From positions 310,001 through 374,000 of the forward strand of contig VAFL01000001.1 of assembly GCA_005768755.1 (NCBI GenBank): a stretch of DNA of 64,000 nt, given 5' to 3'. Position numbers and translations under genes: made by a program. Under the pieces are notes generated by a model. That model saw only the letters and a list, made by a program, of their open reading frames with translations. It searched no databases and was not told where the DNA came from. This stretch comes from Paracoccus denitrificans (lineage in GTDB: Bacteria > Pseudomonadota > Alphaproteobacteria > Rhodobacterales > Rhodobacteraceae). Positions within the stretch are counted from its first letter, which is position 1. The number at the start of each line of letters is the position of its first letter. This document shows, piece by piece, positions 8,681-18,138 of this stretch.

Positions 8681-9152
8681 CGCAAGCTTCCATGACGTCG
8701 ATCCCGGCCCGCTGACGCTGCGCGCCGAAGGGGCAGAAGATGTGGGCGTCCTGTCGATGTTGGTGCAGGACGCCGTTCTGACCGGCGCCGACATGACCTT
8801 CGACCGCAAGCGCCGTCAGCTTGCGCTGTTGATCAATCGCTTCCGCTGGGAGGATGCGGATGCCGCCACCCGCGAAGGTCGCGAGTTCGAGAGGGTCCGC
8901 GCGGTCCTGCTGATCTCGGATATCACCGGGCTGCGCAGCGATGGGATCAGGCGTGACGATCCTGACGAAGTGCTGTCGCTGCTGGCACTGGACTGGCAGG
9001 CCGGAGAGGACGGCACAGGCAAGCTCGCGTTGCAATTCGCCGGTGACGGCACGATCGTTGCCGATGTCGAATGCATTTCGATCGATATGCGCGATGTGAC
9101 GCGGCCCTATGTCGCCAATTCCGGGCACATGCCGAAGCACGACGACGCGTGA
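8673..9152 (+). CDS. DUF2948 family protein
   Basis: A 159-residue cytoplasmic protein matching the DUF2948 family, which is largely restricted to alphaproteobacteria and has no assigned function. Recognisable segments are LVQDAVLTGADMTF, RRQLALLINRFRWED and the C-terminal VECISIDMRDVTRPY. The ATG lies inside the last codons of murA (8-base overlap), so it is translationally coupled. Synteny with murA and hisD suggests a conserved housekeeping operon. Confidence 0.85.
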   Translation: MSDASFHDVDPGPLTLRAEGAEDVGVLSMLVQDAVLTGADMTFDRKRRQLALLINRFRWEDADAATREGREFERVRAVLLISDITGLRSDGIRRDDPDEVLSLLALDWQAGEDGTGKLALQFAGDGTIVADVECISIDMRDVTRPYVANSGHMPKHDDA

Positions 9153-9682
9153 CAGCCGGTTTCCAGCTTTGGTGTCTGACCCCTGACCGGGCCGAAGAAT
9201 GGCGGGCGATCCGTCTGGAAGCGCTGCGAACCGCGCCGGATGCCTTCGGGTCTGCTTTCGACGACTGGGCCGACCGGCCGCTGAAGGATTTTGCCGCCCG
9301 GCTTGATGGATGCGAAATGTGGGCAGCCGGCCCCGGACCGGGACACCCGCGGGCCGTTGCCAGCTGGGAGGCAGACATTTCCCCGGCAGAGCCTGATCTG
9401 GGCTGGGTCATGTCCGTCTTCGTTGCGCCGGACGCGCGGGGACAGGGACTTGGCGACGCGATTTTCACCCGCCTGATCAAGCGGGCCGAAGCCGCCGGTA
9501 TGACGCGGATGGGCCTGCATGTCGGACAGAACAATCTGCCCGCGCAGGCGCTGTATGAACGGGCCGGATTTGTCGCGACGGGCGCTCCGCCGATGCTGAA
9601 CGGGCGGGGCAGCTGGGAAATCGAGATGCGGCGGATGATCCGCCCTGCGCTTCGCCACCGTCTCCGCTCGCTCTGCGCTTGA
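9149..9682 (+). CDS. GNAT family N-acetyltransferase
   Basis: A 177-residue acetyl-CoA-dependent acetyltransferase. The acetyl-CoA loop is visible as VFVAPDARGQGLGDAIF (R/Q-x-x-G-x-G/A), followed by LHVGQNNLPAQALYERAGF, typical of motif B. I chose the GTG at 9149 because it overlaps the DUF2948 stop by four bases (GTGA) and removes an upstream extension that lies in the other frame of DUF2948. The substrate cannot be told from sequence. Confidence 0.82.
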   Translation: MTAGFQLWCLTPDRAEEWRAIRLEALRTAPDAFGSAFDDWADRPLKDFAARLDGCEMWAAGPGPGHPRAVASWEADISPAEPDLGWVMSVFVAPDARGQGLGDAIFTRLIKRAEAAGMTRMGLHVGQNNLPAQALYERAGFVATGAPPMLNGRGSWEIEMRRMIRPALRHRLRSLCA

Positions 9683-9730
9683 GGGTGGCTGTCAGGACGG
9701 CTAGATATCCCCCGCGAGAAGGAGCCGCTT

Positions 9731-11044
9731 ATGCCCGTGACGCTGAACACCGCCGATCCTCAGTTCGAAGCCCGCTTCACTGCAATGCTGTCTGCCAAGC
9801 GAGAGGATTCCGCCGATGTGGGTGACGTCGTGGCCGGTATCATCGCGGATGTCCGGGCGCGCGGTGACGCGGCACTGATCGACTACACGGCCCGCTTCGA
9901 CCGCATGGATCTGACGGCTGCGACGCTGGCTTTTTCGGATGCCGAGATCGAGGCCGAGATTGCAAAGGTCTCGGCGGAGGACCGGGCGGCGCTGGAACTT
10001 GCCGCGGAACGCATCCGCGACTATCACGCGCGCCAGATCCCTGCCGATGAAAGCTGGACAGATGCGGCGGGTGCCGTGCTCGGCTGGCGCTGGACGGCGG
10101 TCTCGGCTGCGGGGCTTTACGTGCCGGGCGGGCAGGCGAGTTATCCGTCCTCTGTCCTGATGAATGCCATTCCGGCACGGGTCGCGGGCGTGGACCGGCT
10201 GGTCGTCTGCGTGCCGACACCGGATGGTTTGGCCAATCCATTGGTTCTGCTGGCATGCCGGCTGGCCGGGGTCGATCAGGTTTTGCGGGTTGGCGGCGCG
10301 CAGGCCATCGCGGCGATGGCATACGGCACGGCGACGGTGGCGCCGGTCGACAAGATCACCGGGCCGGGCAATGCCTATGTTGCCGCAGCCAAGCGACAGG
10401 TCTTCGGCCGCGTCGGCATCGACATGATCGCAGGCCCGTCCGAGGTGCTGGTCATTGCCGATGCCGATCAGGATCCGGACTGGCTGGCACTGGATCTGAT
10501 GGCGCAGGCCGAACATGACGCGGATGCGCAATCCATCCTCATCACGCCCGATCAGGCGATGGCGGACGCGGTGGCCGCGGCGGTCGAGCGGCTTATCCCG
10601 ACGCTTGAGCGCGCGGCAATCGCGGGGGCGAGCTGGCGCGATTACGGGACCATTATCGTGACCCGGGATTTGGATGAGGCAGCTGCTCTGTCCGACCGTA
10701 TCGCGCCCGAGCATCTGGAACTTTGCGTCGCCGACCCCGAGGGGCTGGCCCTGAAGACACGTCATGCCGGCGCGATTTTCCTGGGCGCCTATACGCCCGA
10801 GGCCGTGGGGGACTATGTCAGCGGTCCGAACCATGTCCTGCCGACGGCGCGCTCGGCCCGGTTCTCGTCGGGGCTTTCGGTCATGGACTTTCTGAAACGA
10901 ACGACAATGGCGCGGCTTGGACCCGAAGCGCTTGCCCAGATCGGCCCCGCCGCCGTGCGACTGGCGCAGTCCGAGGGACTGCAGGCGCATGGCAAATCGG
11001 TATCCGCGCGGCTTGCCCGCCTGAACCAGACCGGCGCGACGTGA
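9731..11044 (+). CDS. hisD: Histidinol dehydrogenase HisD
   Basis: Oxidises L-histidinol to L-histidine in two NAD-dependent steps with a bound zinc. Length 437 residues, as expected. Family landmarks are YVPGGQASYPSSVLMNAIPA, GGAQAIAAMAYGT, GPGNAYVAAAKRQVFG, the substrate and zinc region GPSEVLVIADADQDP and AQAEHD, and near the C terminus SGPNHVLPT. A GAGAAGGAG ribosome binding site precedes the ATG. Placement between DUF2948/GNAT and UPF0262 is the order found in many alphaproteobacteria. Confidence 0.96.
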   Translation: MPVTLNTADPQFEARFTAMLSAKREDSADVGDVVAGIIADVRARGDAALIDYTARFDRMDLTAATLAFSDAEIEAEIAKVSAEDRAALELAAERIRDYHARQIPADESWTDAAGAVLGWRWTAVSAAGLYVPGGQASYPSSVLMNAIPARVAGVDRLVVCVPTPDGLANPLVLLACRLAGVDQVLRVGGAQAIAAMAYGTATVAPVDKITGPGNAYVAAAKRQVFGRVGIDMIAGPSEVLVIADADQDPDWLALDLMAQAEHDADAQSILITPDQAMADAVAAAVERLIPTLERAAIAGASWRDYGTIIVTRDLDEAAALSDRIAPEHLELCVADPEGLALKTRHAGAIFLGAYTPEAVGDYVSGPNHVLPTARSARFSSGLSVMDFLKRTTMARLGPEALAQIGPAAVRLAQSEGLQAHGKSVSARLARLNQTGAT

Positions 11045-11174
11045 CTTTCGGGCCCAATCGTCAGGGCCGTGTCGCTGTGGCAGGTTGCCGCGCCGGTTCT
11101 TTTCTGCTGCCGGGCTTGTCGGCAGCCCCGGCTTTGGACATGCTGGTCCAAGCCACTTTCCCGAGGGAGATGCA

Positions 11175-11654
11175 ATGAATCGCCTGATCCGAGTTGATAT
11201 TGACGACAGTGCCATGCCTCCTGCCTCGGCCGAGGTGCTGCAAGAGCGTCGCGTTGCCGTTTATGATCTGCTGGAAGAAAATAATTTCGACCTGCCCGGG
11301 CGCGAGGGCCAGCCCGCCCCGCCCGGTCCCTACGGGCTGAACCTTGCCATTCGGGATGGTCGGCTGGTCTTCGATATTTCGACCGAGGACGGTGCAAAGG
11401 TCGCCGAATTTCATCTGTCGCTGGGGCCGTTCCGCCAAGTGGTCAAGGATTACTTCCAGATCTGTGCAAGCTATTACGACGCGGTCAAGACCATGCCGCC
11501 CGCCCAGATCGAGGCTATCGACATGGCCAGGCGCGGCATCCACAACGAAGGCGCGCGCACCTTGCAGGAACGTCTGGAAGGCAAGGCCACCGTCGATATC
11601 GACACATCGCGCCGCCTGTTCACGCTGATCTGCGCCCTGATCCCGCAAAGCTGA
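11175..11654 (+). CDS. UPF0262 family protein
   Basis: A 159-residue protein of UPF0262, an alphaproteobacterial family of unknown function. The typical segments RRVAVYDLLEENNF, GPYGLNLAIRDGRLVFDI and FQICASYYDAVKTMPPAQIE are present. The start at 11175 follows GAGGGAGA. It ends two bases before the next ATG, and hisD - UPF0262 - phosphatase is a conserved trio in alphaproteobacteria. A hairpin at 11106-11126 lies in the leader, without a T run. Confidence 0.85.
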   Translation: MNRLIRVDIDDSAMPPASAEVLQERRVAVYDLLEENNFDLPGREGQPAPPGPYGLNLAIRDGRLVFDISTEDGAKVAEFHLSLGPFRQVVKDYFQICASYYDAVKTMPPAQIEAIDMARRGIHNEGARTLQERLEGKATVDIDTSRRLFTLICALIPQS

Positions 11655-11655
11655 C

Positions 11656-12114
11656 ATGGTCGCCCAGATCCCTCATGCAATCCTGTTTTGCTGTGATCAC
11701 AATGCCATTCGCTCGCCGATGGCCGAGGGGCTGATGAAGAAATTCTACGGGCGTGCGGCCTATGTGCAGTCAGCCGGTGTCCATAACGATATGGAGATCG
11801 ACGGCTTTGCCATTGCCGTTTGCAAGGAACTCGGGGTCGAGCTGTCGCGCCACCGTTCCCGCAGTTTCGAAGAGATGCAAAGCTGGGGCGACGATCTGGG
11901 CAGTTTCGATCTGATCGTGGCGCTGTCGCCCGCCTCTCAGCGGCAGGCCATGGAACTGACCCGGCACGCACATCTGGATATAGAATATTGGCCGGTCATG
12001 GATCCATCCGGACTGGCCGAAGGTCGCGAGGCGGCGTTACATAAATACCGGGAGACCCGCGATCAGATCCGCGGCCGGATGATAGACCGGTTCGGTCCGC
12101 CGACCGAACCCTGA
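11656..12114 (+). CDS. Low-molecular-weight protein-tyrosine phosphatase family protein
   Basis: A 152-residue protein of the LMW-PTP / ArsC fold. The phosphate-binding loop is C13-DHNAI-R19-S, i.e. C-x5-R-S, at the N terminus as in this family. A candidate general-acid aspartate lies in WPVMDPSG towards the C terminus, although the usual DPY is not present. It is tied to UPF0262 (stop and start one base apart). In other alphaproteobacteria the same gene precedes infA; here a thiolase follows instead. Confidence 0.85.
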   Translation: MVAQIPHAILFCCDHNAIRSPMAEGLMKKFYGRAAYVQSAGVHNDMEIDGFAIAVCKELGVELSRHRSRSFEEMQSWGDDLGSFDLIVALSPASQRQAMELTRHAHLDIEYWPVMDPSGLAEGREAALHKYRETRDQIRGRMIDRFGPPTEP

Positions 12115-12147
12115 CAAGCGCTTGCCCATGTGGAGATGAGGAGTTCC

Positions 12148-13338
12148 ATGTCTACCGAAGATCCCGTCGTCATCGTTGATTTCGCCCGCACGCCGATGGG
12201 CGGCTTTCAGGGCGATTTTGCCCAGGTTTCAGCAGCGGAACTGGGCGCTACGGCGATCCGCGCAGCGGTCAGGCGTAGCGGCGTCAGTCCCGATCAGATC
12301 GACGAGGTGATCATGGGCTGTGTGTTGCCGGCGGGGCAGGGACAGGCGCCCGCGCGTCAGGCAGCACTTGGCGCGGGTCTTCCCGTCGACGCCTGTGCAA
12401 CCACCATCAACAAGATGTGCGGATCAGGGATGAAGGCGGTCATGCAGGGCCATGATGCGCTGCTGGCGGGAAGTGCGGATGTGGTCGTTGCAGGCGGCAT
12501 GGAAAGCATGTCGAACGCGCCTTACCTTTTGCCAAAAGCCCGCGCGGGCATGCGCATGGGTCACGGGCAGGTCATGGATCACATGTTTCTGGACGGGTTG
12601 GAGGACGCCTACGACAAGGGCCGCCTGATGGGGACCTTTGCCGAGGACTGCGCGGGAGCATACAAGTTCAGCCGTGAAAAGCAGGACGACTTCGCCATCG
12701 CTTCGCTGGAACGCGCGCGCTCGGCCATTGCCGGGGGCAGGTTCAAGGCAGAGATCGCGCCAGTCACCGTCAACTCCCGCAAGGGCGAAGTGGTTGTCGA
12801 TACCGATGAACAACCCGGCAAGGCAAAGCCCGAAAAGATCCGCGACCTTAAACCTGCCTTCCGAAAGGACGGTACGGTGACGGCTGCGAACAGCTCTTCG
12901 ATTTCGGACGGGGCAGCGGCCCTGGTGCTGATGCGGCAGAGCCATGCCAGGACCCTGGGACTTGTGCCGCGCGGGATCATCCGTGGTCATGCCAGCCATG
13001 CGGCAGAGCCCGGCAAGTTTCCGACGGCCCCGATTGGTGCGATGAAAAAGCTTGTGGAACGTGTGGGCTGGACATTCCCCGAGGTCGATCTGTTCGAGAT
13101 AAACGAGGCGTTTGCCGTCGTTACGATGGCCGCCATGCACGATCTGCACCTTCCCCACGACAAGGTGAATGTGCATGGGGGGGCGTGCGCACTTGGCCAT
13201 CCCATCGGCGCATCCGGGGCGCGCGTTCTGGTGACCCTGTTGGCCGCGCTGGAGACACGTGGCATGGACAAGGGCGTCGCTTCCCTGTGCATCGGCGGCG
13301 GAGAGGCGACGGCGATGGCGGTTGAAAGGTTGGCGTAA
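12148..13338 (+). CDS. Acetyl-CoA C-acetyltransferase (thiolase)
   Basis: Thiolase of 396 residues that condenses or cleaves acyl-CoA units (acetoacetyl-CoA formation or beta-oxidation). The nucleophile is Cys91 in INKMCGSGMKAV, the catalytic His is His351 in ALGHPIGASGARV and the second cysteine is Cys381 in LCIGGGEA. The ATG at 12148 follows AGGAG. The biosynthetic NVNGG motif reads NVHGGACALGHP here. No phaB or other PHA gene lies nearby, so it could serve PHA synthesis, ketone-body use or amino acid breakdown. Confidence 0.92.
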   Translation: MSTEDPVVIVDFARTPMGGFQGDFAQVSAAELGATAIRAAVRRSGVSPDQIDEVIMGCVLPAGQGQAPARQAALGAGLPVDACATTINKMCGSGMKAVMQGHDALLAGSADVVVAGGMESMSNAPYLLPKARAGMRMGHGQVMDHMFLDGLEDAYDKGRLMGTFAEDCAGAYKFSREKQDDFAIASLERARSAIAGGRFKAEIAPVTVNSRKGEVVVDTDEQPGKAKPEKIRDLKPAFRKDGTVTAANSSSISDGAAALVLMRQSHARTLGLVPRGIIRGHASHAAEPGKFPTAPIGAMKKLVERVGWTFPEVDLFEINEAFAVVTMAAMHDLHLPHDKVNVHGGACALGHPIGASGARVLVTLLAALETRGMDKGVASLCIGGGEATAMAVERLA

Positions 13339-13366
13339 GGGTAGCCCAGTTCCGCCGCGCGCAGGA

Positions 13367-14287
13367 TCAGACCCGAGGCAGATCGGGCCAATCGGTCAGG
13401 ATCGGATCACCGGCTCGCTGGCGGGTTTCTGCGGTTTTGATGTCGTAATATTTCTCATATTCCGAAAGATCTGCCGCAAGTTTCGGTTGCTGCGCTTCAT
13501 GTCGCCAGAATGCTGCACGCAACCAGTCGGGTGTGACAAGGCTTAGTGCTGCCTGCGCTTCGCGCGCGGCAAGAGAGACGGCGATCTTGTCGCTGGCAGG
13601 TTTGTACTTCGCAGGTTCGCGTGCCGTTTCGAAAGAAATATAGAACGGATTTTCGGGGGCGAAGCTGCCCGCGATAGACAGCGCCTCATCGCTTTGCGTC
13701 GTTTTCAACGTCGTCAGTGCACCGATCAGATCCGCCGGATCAATGAGGCAGGCAATGCACAGCGTCATGATCTCATCACCCGGACCGATCATGTCCTCCG
13801 CGCCCTGTTCAGGTCGCGGCCAGTCATAGCGGCCGTCGCGGAACCAATCCCAAAACAGCCGTGCTGCCAGCTCTCGCACCGGATCAATCAGCTTGGCAGG
13901 CCAGAACCAGAAGCCCGCCTTCAGGTTCGCCTCCAGAACCTCGGGATAGCTGTAGCTTCCGAAGCCGTTTGGCGGGCGCCCTGAAAGCATGGTCCTGATG
14001 CCGTGCGGAAGGAACAGCTTGATCGTGTCTAGACCGCCGACGCAATCGGGATGTTCGAAATAAATCTGCGCGAAATCCTGCGGCGAAGGCGTCTTTCCTT
14101 GCTGGGCAAGGTGGGCGGCGCCAATGATCTGCTTCTCCATTTCCTCGGACAGGCACTGGCGGCACAGATGGGTGGGCGCGGGATGGTCGCGATAGACATC
14201 GACACAGGCCTGGAAGGCCGCGTCGACCGCTGCGGGGTCCGCCTGCAGCGGCTTCATCCAGTTGGGGCGTGGTCGAATGTCGGTCAT
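13367..14287 (-). CDS. Hypothetical protein, 306 residues
   Basis: Not recognised. A soluble protein with no signal peptide or membrane segment, rich in Trp and Pro. A CxxC pair occurs early (THLCRQCL), and a further Cys pair lies in ETMTLCIACLID-like sequence near residue 180. The ATG at 14287 is used; a GTG nine bases upstream (14296) is also possible. It converges with the thiolase 28 bases away. The 163 bases between it and edd show no gene; GGCTAG repeats there have no clear meaning. Confidence 0.65.
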   Translation of the reverse strand: MTDIRPRPNWMKPLQADPAAVDAAFQACVDVYRDHPAPTHLCRQCLSEEMEKQIIGAAHLAQQGKTPSPQDFAQIYFEHPDCVGGLDTIKLFLPHGIRTMLSGRPPNGFGSYSYPEVLEANLKAGFWFWPAKLIDPVRELAARLFWDWFRDGRYDWPRPEQGAEDMIGPGDEIMTLCIACLIDPADLIGALTTLKTTQSDEALSIAGSFAPENPFYISFETAREPAKYKPASDKIAVSLAAREAQAALSLVTPDWLRAAFWRHEAQQPKLAADLSEYEKYYDIKTAETRQRAGDPILTDWPDLPRV

Positions 14288-14450
14288 GTCAGACACCAGG
14301 TCACGGCGGGGCAGAGGCTAGATGGAACGGCTAGCCATGTTTTCACACTCCGCAAGGTGATCGCATGGCCAGAGTTCCCTTCAGTCGCCATTTCCTGACC
14401 TGTGGCCAGGCTGCGGCCCACCATCAGGACCGCACGCTTGTCCCCCGCGA

Positions 14451-16253
14451 TCACACGATTCCGCAGGCCCCTTCCGTGGCATCGCCAGCTGCGGCGCGAA
14501 ACAGGCCGAACATTTCGCGGCCCATGCCGAACTGGTTTGCAGAAAGGTCTGCGGTTTCCGGCTCACGGGCCGCGAAGTCCTTCGCTTCGCATTCGATGAC
14601 GCCGTTTACCGCATCCAGCCGTATCATATCACCGTCGCGCACCCTGGACAGAGGCCCGCCCTTTGCGGCCTCTGGTGCCAGATGAATCGCCGCCGGCACT
14701 TTGCCCGACGCACCGGACATCCGCCCGTCGGTGACAAGCGCCACGCGCAGTCCGCGATCCTGCAGGACCGAAAGGATCGGCGTCAGGGAATGCAACTCTG
14801 GCATACCATTCGCGGCCGGACCCTGAAAGCGGACAACGACAATGGTATCTTCGGTGAATTCACCTGCCTTGAAGGCGGCCTTGACCTCTTCCTGATCAGA
14901 AAATACGCGGGCAGGGGCTTCGATGATGTGGCGTTCGGGCGCGACGGCAGAAATCTTGATGACGCCCCGGCCAAGATTGCCCTGCAGCTGCTTCAGCCCG
15001 CCGATCGGCGCAAATGGATCGCTGGCCGGGCGCAGGATCTTTTCGTTCAGGCTGTCCTTCGTGCCTTCCTCCCATACGATGCGGCCATCTTTCAGTTTCG
15101 GCTCGGTCGTATAGCTGTTCAGCCCGCCGCCGGTAACGGTGCGCACGTCCTCGTGCAGCAGTCCGGCCTCCAGCAGGTGACGGACCATGTAGCCAAGCCC
15201 GCCCGCCGCGTGGAAGTGGTTCACGTCGGCCAGACCGTTGGGATAGACCCGCGCCATCAGCGGCACTGCGTCGGAAATGTCGTGGAAATCCTCGATATCG
15301 ACCAGCACGCCAGCGGCACGGGCCATGGCGGGTATATGCAGAACCAGATTGGTCGAGCCGCCTGTCGCCATCAGCCCGACAATGCCGTTGACGAAGGCGC
15401 GTTCATCCAGGATTTCGCCCACTGGCAAGTAGTCGTTGCCCAGTCGGGTGATCGCGGCAGCGCGTTCCGCCGCTGCCCCCGTCAGCGCGTCGCGCATCTC
15501 GGTGTTCGGGTTCACGAAGCTGGCACCTGGCAGGTGCAGACCCATGATCTCCATCAGCATCTGGTTCGAATTTGCGGTGCCGTAGAAGGTGCAGGTGCCG
15601 GGCGAGTGATAGGACGCCATTTCGGCCTCCATCAGCTTGTCGCGGCCGACCTCTCCCGCTGCGAATTGCTGGCGCACGCGGGATTTTTCGTCATTGGGCA
15701 GGCCCGAGGGCATGGGGCCTGCGGGCACGAAGACAGATGGGATATGGCCGAAGGTTGCCGCTGCAATGACCAGTCCGGGCACGATCTTGTCGCAGACGCC
15801 CAGATACAGCGCCGAATCGAACGTGTCATGTGACATGGCCACACCTGCCGCCAGCGCGATCACATCGCGTGAAAACAGCGACAGCTCCATCCCCGGACGG
15901 CCCTGCGTGACCCCGTCGCACATGGCCGGCACGCCGCCTGCGACCTGCGCGGTGGCGCCCACGCGTGCTGCGGCGGCACGAATCAGGTTGGGGAAGCGTT
16001 CGTAGGGCTGATGGGCCGACAGCATGTCATTATAGGCGGTAACGATGCCCAGATTGGGTTTGCGCGATAGTGCCAGATCGTCCTTGTTGTCCATCGCCGC
16101 ATAGGCATGTGCCTGATTGCCGCAAGACAGATGCGCGCGGCGCGGGCCTTCCTCGGCTGCTTTGGCCATGCGCGACAGATAGGCCGAACGGGTCTGAAGC
16201 GAGCGTTCGCGTATCCGGTCGGTGACGCGGTCGATGGTGGCGTGCAGGGTCAT
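14451..16253 (-). CDS. edd: 6-phosphogluconate dehydratase Edd
   Basis: Entner-Doudoroff dehydratase (600 residues) converting 6-phosphogluconate to KDPG; an Fe-S enzyme of the IlvD/Edd family. Cysteines for the cluster lie in VPAMCDGVTQGRPGM and YLGVCDKIVPG. Other landmarks are GTCTFYGTANSNQ, MATGGSTNLVLHIPA and VTDGRMSGASGKVPAAIH. The ATG follows AAAAGGAGG. A LacI-type operator lies 51-62 bases upstream. Its partner eda is not adjacent but about 7 kb to the right, beyond zwf, pgl and pgi. Confidence 0.96.
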   Translation of the reverse strand: MTLHATIDRVTDRIRERSLQTRSAYLSRMAKAAEEGPRRAHLSCGNQAHAYAAMDNKDDLALSRKPNLGIVTAYNDMLSAHQPYERFPNLIRAAAARVGATAQVAGGVPAMCDGVTQGRPGMELSLFSRDVIALAAGVAMSHDTFDSALYLGVCDKIVPGLVIAAATFGHIPSVFVPAGPMPSGLPNDEKSRVRQQFAAGEVGRDKLMEAEMASYHSPGTCTFYGTANSNQMLMEIMGLHLPGASFVNPNTEMRDALTGAAAERAAAITRLGNDYLPVGEILDERAFVNGIVGLMATGGSTNLVLHIPAMARAAGVLVDIEDFHDISDAVPLMARVYPNGLADVNHFHAAGGLGYMVRHLLEAGLLHEDVRTVTGGGLNSYTTEPKLKDGRIVWEEGTKDSLNEKILRPASDPFAPIGGLKQLQGNLGRGVIKISAVAPERHIIEAPARVFSDQEEVKAAFKAGEFTEDTIVVVRFQGPAANGMPELHSLTPILSVLQDRGLRVALVTDGRMSGASGKVPAAIHLAPEAAKGGPLSRVRDGDMIRLDAVNGVIECEAKDFAAREPETADLSANQFGMGREMFGLFRAAAGDATEGACGIV

Positions 16254-16303
16254 GGCTGGCCTCCTTTTGCGATCTCTGGTCTGGTTATCTGCCGGTATAC
16301 CCC

Positions 16304-16315
16304 GTTAGCGTTAAC
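16304..16315. promoter_or_regulatory. Candidate LacI-family operator upstream of edd
   Basis: GTTAGCGTTAAC; read on the minus strand it is GTTAACGCTAAC, an inverted repeat GTTA-N4-TAAC with a central CG as in LacI-family sites. Ten bases (TAACGCTAAC) are identical to a site before zwf at 18139. It lies between the divergent edd and rRNA methyltransferase genes and could act on either or both. The regulator gene is not in the window. Confidence 0.6.
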
Positions 16316-16391
16316 ATTGCAACGGGGCGTGGCCACACTTGCCGATGGGGCGGGGGCATGCCACACCCGTCCGCGACTGAAAGGATGTCCC

Positions 16392-17582
16392 ATGACCACG
16401 CTACCCGTCATCCGCCTGCGGCCCAAGACCAAACCACAGGCCATCCGCCACGGATTCCCGTGGGTTTTTGCCGATGAGGTGGTGACCGACCGGCGCACCC
16501 GTGCCATTGCGCCGGGCAGTTTCGCCGTGCTGGAAGATCCCGAGCGTAAGCCGATGGCGCTTGTGACGGTGAACCCGGAATCGAAGATCATCGGCAGGGT
16601 CATGGACCCCGACCATGAAGCGCAGATCGACGCCGAATGGCTGCGGGCGCGGCTGTCGCGGGCGCTGGCACTGCGCGAGCGGCTGTATGACGCGCCATTC
16701 TATCGGCTGGCCCATGCCGAGGCCGATGGCCTGCCGGGCCTGATCATCGACCGTTTCGGCGATGCCGCCGTGATCCAGCCCAATGCCGCCTGGGCCGATG
16801 CCATGGCAGGTGACATTGCCACGGCGTTGCAAGCCGTGACGGGAGTGTCGACGGTGATCGTGAACGGCCAGGGCCGGACCCGCGGGCTGGAAGGCCTGCC
16901 GGAACGGATGGAGGTCATCGCCGGCACCGCACCCGCCACGCCGATCGAGGTGCCGATGAACGGCGCTGTCTACATGGCCGATCTGATGGGCGGACAGAAA
17001 ACCGGCCTGTTCTACGACCAACGCCCGAATCACGCCTTCGCGCAGCGGCTTGCCTCTGGCCGGGTGCTGGATGTGTTCAGCCATGTGGGCGGCTTCGGTC
17101 TGGCGATGCTGGCTGCGGGTGCCGAACATGCGACGCTTGTCGACGGGTCGGAACCTGCGCTGACGCTGGCGCAGAAGGGCGCGGCGACGATGGGGGTCGA
17201 GGGCAGGCTGGACACGATCCAGCAGGACGCATTCGCGGCACTGGAGGCTCTTGGCGCAGATGGTCGCACGTTCGACGTGGTGATCTGTGATCCACCTGCC
17301 TTCGCGCCGTCAAAACCGGCGCTGGAAGCGGGCTTGCGGGCATATGAGCGGGTGGCAAAGCTGGCCGCGCCTCTGGTGTCACCCGGTGGTTATATCGGCC
17401 TGTGCTCCTGTTCTCATGCCGCCGATCTGGCCAGCTTCCGCAATGCCTCGGCGCGCGGTATCGGCCGGGGGGGGCGGCGCGGGCAATTGATCCATACCGG
17501 GCAGGCCGGGCCCGATCACCCGATGCTGCCGCAACTGGCCGAGACCGGCTATCTCAAGGCGCTGTTCTTCCGGTTGGACTGA
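16392..17582 (+). CDS. Class I SAM-dependent rRNA methyltransferase, RlmI/YccW type
   Basis: A 396-residue 23S rRNA (cytosine-5)-methyltransferase-like protein. The N terminus is a PUA-type RNA-binding domain (RHGFPWVFADEV), then comes a linker (AEADGLPGLIIDRFGD) and a Rossmann methyltransferase core with VLDVFSHVGGFGLAM and DVVICDPPAFAPSK. The catalytic cysteine region LCSCSHAAD is present. The ATG at 16392 follows AAAGGATG. Its stop overlaps the start of the PIN gene (TGATG). The exact target base is not deducible. Confidence 0.87.
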   Translation: MTTLPVIRLRPKTKPQAIRHGFPWVFADEVVTDRRTRAIAPGSFAVLEDPERKPMALVTVNPESKIIGRVMDPDHEAQIDAEWLRARLSRALALRERLYDAPFYRLAHAEADGLPGLIIDRFGDAAVIQPNAAWADAMAGDIATALQAVTGVSTVIVNGQGRTRGLEGLPERMEVIAGTAPATPIEVPMNGAVYMADLMGGQKTGLFYDQRPNHAFAQRLASGRVLDVFSHVGGFGLAMLAAGAEHATLVDGSEPALTLAQKGAATMGVEGRLDTIQQDAFAALEALGADGRTFDVVICDPPAFAPSKPALEAGLRAYERVAKLAAPLVSPGGYIGLCSCSHAADLASFRNASARGIGRGGRRGQLIHTGQAGPDHPMLPQLAETGYLKALFFRLD

Positions 17583-18121
17583 TGATTGCGGTTCTGGACG
17601 CCAATGTTCTGTTTCCGACTGTCCTGCGCGAAATCCTGACCGATGTCGCCGCAAGCGGGCTTTTCCGTCCCGTCTGGTCAGAGCGGATACTGGGCGAATG
17701 GACGCGGGCAGCGGCGAAGCTGGGCGCCATCGACGCAGATATTGCGAATGCCGAAGCAGCCCTTCTGCGCGAGCGTTTTCCGGGCGCGATGACACAGGGC
17801 GACGAGGCCCGCGCCGCAGGCTTCGACCTTCCCGACCCGGCTGATCTGCATGTTCTGGCTGCGGCGCTGGAAAGCGGGGCGCACGTCATCGTAACCATGA
17901 ACCTGCGTGATTTTCCGCATCGCGTGATGGCAGCGACCGGATCTCGTGCACTGCATCCCGATGCCTTCCTGACCGATCTCTGGGCGCATCACCCCGATCA
18001 GGTTACTGCGGCCGTGACTGCTGCGCATGAAAACACCGTCCGCCTTGGCGCTGCGATCGAGTTGCGCGCATTGATGAAGCGCGCCCGCCTGCCGCGCCTT
18101 GGGCGGGCGATCAGCCGGTAG
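17582..18121 (+). CDS. PIN domain protein
   Basis: A 179-residue protein with an N-terminal PIN nuclease-like fold: first acidic residue in AVLDANVLFP, a Glu in the WSERILGEW helix and further acids in LPDPADLHVLAAAL and TMNLRDFP. This set fits the PIN metal site. It is longer than VapC toxins and no antitoxin gene precedes it; instead it overlaps the rRNA methyltransferase stop by one base. It is therefore more likely an RNA-processing or housekeeping PIN protein than a toxin, though activity is unproven. Confidence 0.8.
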   Translation: MIAVLDANVLFPTVLREILTDVAASGLFRPVWSERILGEWTRAAAKLGAIDADIANAEAALLRERFPGAMTQGDEARAAGFDLPDPADLHVLAAALESGAHVIVTMNLRDFPHRVMAATGSRALHPDAFLTDLWAHHPDQVTAAVTAAHENTVRLGAAIELRALMKRARLPRLGRAISR

Positions 18122-18138
18122 GAGCTTCGCAGCTTGCT

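Noticed and set aside
11106..11126. Hairpin GCTGCCG/CGGCAGC between hisD and UPF0262
   Set aside because: No T run follows, and hisD and the next gene are probably cotranscribed; not called a terminator.
14682..15833. A 383-residue plus-strand frame opposite edd
   Set aside because: Antisense to a complete edd gene with all motifs.
17582..18121. PIN gene as a VapC toxin
   Set aside because: Too long for typical VapC, no antitoxin gene upstream, and it is coupled to an rRNA methyltransferase.
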